Assembly (NCBI GenBank): GCA_903876465.1 | Contig: CAIRAF010000082.1 | Coordinates: 1 to 22,875 of the forward strand | Origin: an uncultured bacterium | GTDB taxonomy: Bacteria > Patescibacteriota > Minisyncoccia > Phycocordibacterales > PALSA-1337 | DNA length: 22,875 bases | Direction of reading: 5' to 3' | Shown: positions 22,215 to 22,875 of the stretch, in pieces | Numbering within the stretch: the stretch's first letter is position 1 | Layout of the letters: the number at the start of each line of letters is the position of its first letter | Made by a program: the position numbers and the translations under genes | The notes under the pieces: model-generated | Seen by the model: only the letters and a program-made list of their open reading frames with translations | Databases searched by the model: none | What the model was told of the DNA's origin: nothing

Positions 22215-22320
22215 CACTACCGAATGATAAAAAGAAACACCAATTCCACGCGGCCATAGGCAATACCCCAGCGATGGAGTATAGCTCGTAGCCGCTCAAT
22301 GAAGCGGTTTTTTATTTTTT
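22215..22320 (+). ncRNA. Candidate small RNA or riboswitch-like attenuator upstream of 23S rRNA
   Basis: Predicted transcript of about 100 bases from the near-consensus promoter to a T-rich terminator. One imperfect hairpin spans 22250-22295: GCGGC (22250-22254) pairs with GCCGC (22291-22295), and further pairs separated by single A-C, A-A and C-A mismatches lead to a top stem ATAC-N-CCA / TGG-N-GTAT closed by a GCGA tetraloop (22271-22274). The terminator stem is CCGCT (22292-22296) / AGCGG (22303-22307) followed by TTTTTTATTTTTTT. CCGC is used by both, so the two states exclude each other. No downstream protein gene is in reach; 23S rRNA begins about 150 bases later. I recognise no known RNA family. 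Confidence 0.5.
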
Positions 22321-22465
22321 TCGAGTAATATCGAAAATAGTGAGGTAGGAAATGACTGTTGTTTTACAATCTCATACCTCAAAGTAATGCAAGCAATATA
22401 AAATTATCTTTTCGAAAGAAAGGATGGTTTAGGTGTAAGTAATAAGTAGCGGTTCTTAGATTTCC
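22321..22465 (+). other. 23S rRNA 5' leader/spacer with small hairpins
   Basis: No protein gene. It contains TGAGGTA (22341-22347) pairing with TACCTCA (22375-22381), a hairpin ATCTTTTC-GAAA-GAAAGGAT (22406-22425), a TATAAAAT (22397-22404) usable as a -10 without a clear -35, and TTTCC/GGAAA (22461-22465/22471-22475) directly at the mature 23S end. These may be processing or antitermination structures. Confidence 0.5.
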
Positions 22466-22875
22466 TGATGGGAAATTAAGAGCGTATGGTGGATGCCTTG
22501 GCTTATTGAAGGCGATGAAGGACGCAGCGTGGCGGCGATACGCTTCGGGGAGGTGCCAAGCAACCTTTGATCCGAAGATGTCCGAATGGGGAAACCCCGT
22601 AGAGTGAACCTCTATGATCTCTCTAGTTACTCTAGAGCGAAGCGTACCCTGGGAAGTAAAACATTTCAGTACCAGGAGGAATAAAAACAAACATGCATTC
22701 CGTTAGTAGCGGCGAGCGAAAGCGGAGGAGACTAAACTTATCGTAGTAATACGATAGGGGTTGCGAGGCAGAGACGTGATATTTATATCAGAGAAGTTAC
22801 AAAATTGTTTATTAGCAGAATGAGCTGGGAAGCTCAGCCCTAGCAGGTGATAGCCCTTTAAGCGAAAATAAACGA
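22466..22875 (+). rRNA. rrl: 23S ribosomal RNA, 5' part (continues beyond window)
   Basis: Conserved 5' domain I landmarks are plain: GGTGGATGCCTTGGC, GGCGATGAAGGACG, CCGAATGGGGAAACCCC, GTACCAGGAGGAA-like sequence and TTAGTAGCGGCGAGCGAA. By alignment to the E. coli 5' end the mature RNA should begin near 22466, within about 15 bases. No 16S rRNA or tRNA gene lies in the 400 bases upstream, where a protein gene and its terminator are found instead. Confidence 0.97.

Noticed and set aside
22230..22310. Resemblance of CACGC...GGCAAUACC to the c-di-GMP-I (GEMM) riboswitch
   Set aside because: The other conserved parts of that aptamer (the GGGACGCAAAGC core and its tetraloop receptor) are absent, so the likeness is probably chance.
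22215..22320. Small SRP (4.5S) RNA or 5S rRNA
   Set aside because: No GGAAGCAGCC-type SRP domain IV sequence and no 5S loop consensus (CCGAAC...); only the general hairpin shape is similar.
22379..22690. Minus-strand 103-codon frame
   Set aside because: It lies across the leader and the 5' end of 23S rRNA and is a by-product of rRNA sequence.
1..22875. Insertion sequences, prophage, tRNA genes
   Set aside because: No transposase, integrase or terminal repeats and no tRNA cloverleaf with a GGTTCGAAT-type T-arm were seen.

Overview
The window reads as chromosomal DNA of a small-genome, AT-rich bacterium of the Candidate Phyla Radiation (Patescibacteria), most like Parcubacteria. This is inference from gene content and protein style, since no database search was possible. 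The supporting signs are ribosomal protein loci stripped of usual partners (S6-SSB-S18 with no L9 gene after them; L10-L7/L12 with no L11, L1 or rpoB beside them), an EF-P with a non-canonical tip loop, short housekeeping genes packed among large Ser/Thr-rich secreted proteins with peptidoglycan-binding domains, and a 23S rRNA gene with no 16S gene immediately upstream.

Layout. 1-1915: 3' part of metG, then tatD. 1939-3388: promoter, structured leader and the rpsF-ssb-rpsR operon, closed by a bidirectional terminator. 3441-9051 (minus strand): efp, a lone SAM methyltransferase, and an ftsK / Ig-like membrane protein / recA series ending in a terminator. 9135-9938: a divergent gene for a putative winged-helix protein. 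9939-10284: a gene-free stretch with interleaved inverted repeats. 10285-19509: a cell-surface block on the plus strand, containing a very strongly codon-biased secreted protein with a peptidoglycan-binding domain (likely a major surface or S-layer-like protein), a three-gene surface operon, a penicillin-recognising-type serine hydrolase, an unlisted 46-residue membrane peptide, and a 923-residue secreted beta-helix plus LCAT-like acyl-hydrolase. 19513-20717: promoter, L10 leader with alternative pairings, rplJ and rplL, and a strong terminator. 20750-22058: an HTH/nucleotidyltransferase-like protein and an MscS-related membrane protein. 22181-22875: a consensus promoter, a compact RNA with riboswitch-like mutually exclusive hairpins and a terminator, and then the 5' part of 23S rRNA.

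How it fits together. The window combines translation (metG, efp, S6, S18, L10, L7/L12, 23S), DNA maintenance and division (ssb, recA, ftsK) and a cell-envelope programme. The most unusual regulatory object is the element at about 22215-22320, where a long imperfect hairpin shares bases with an intrinsic terminator just ahead of 23S rRNA. Several genes have an extended -10 motif (TGnTAyAAT), and some have so little space after it that leaderless or near-leaderless mRNAs are likely.
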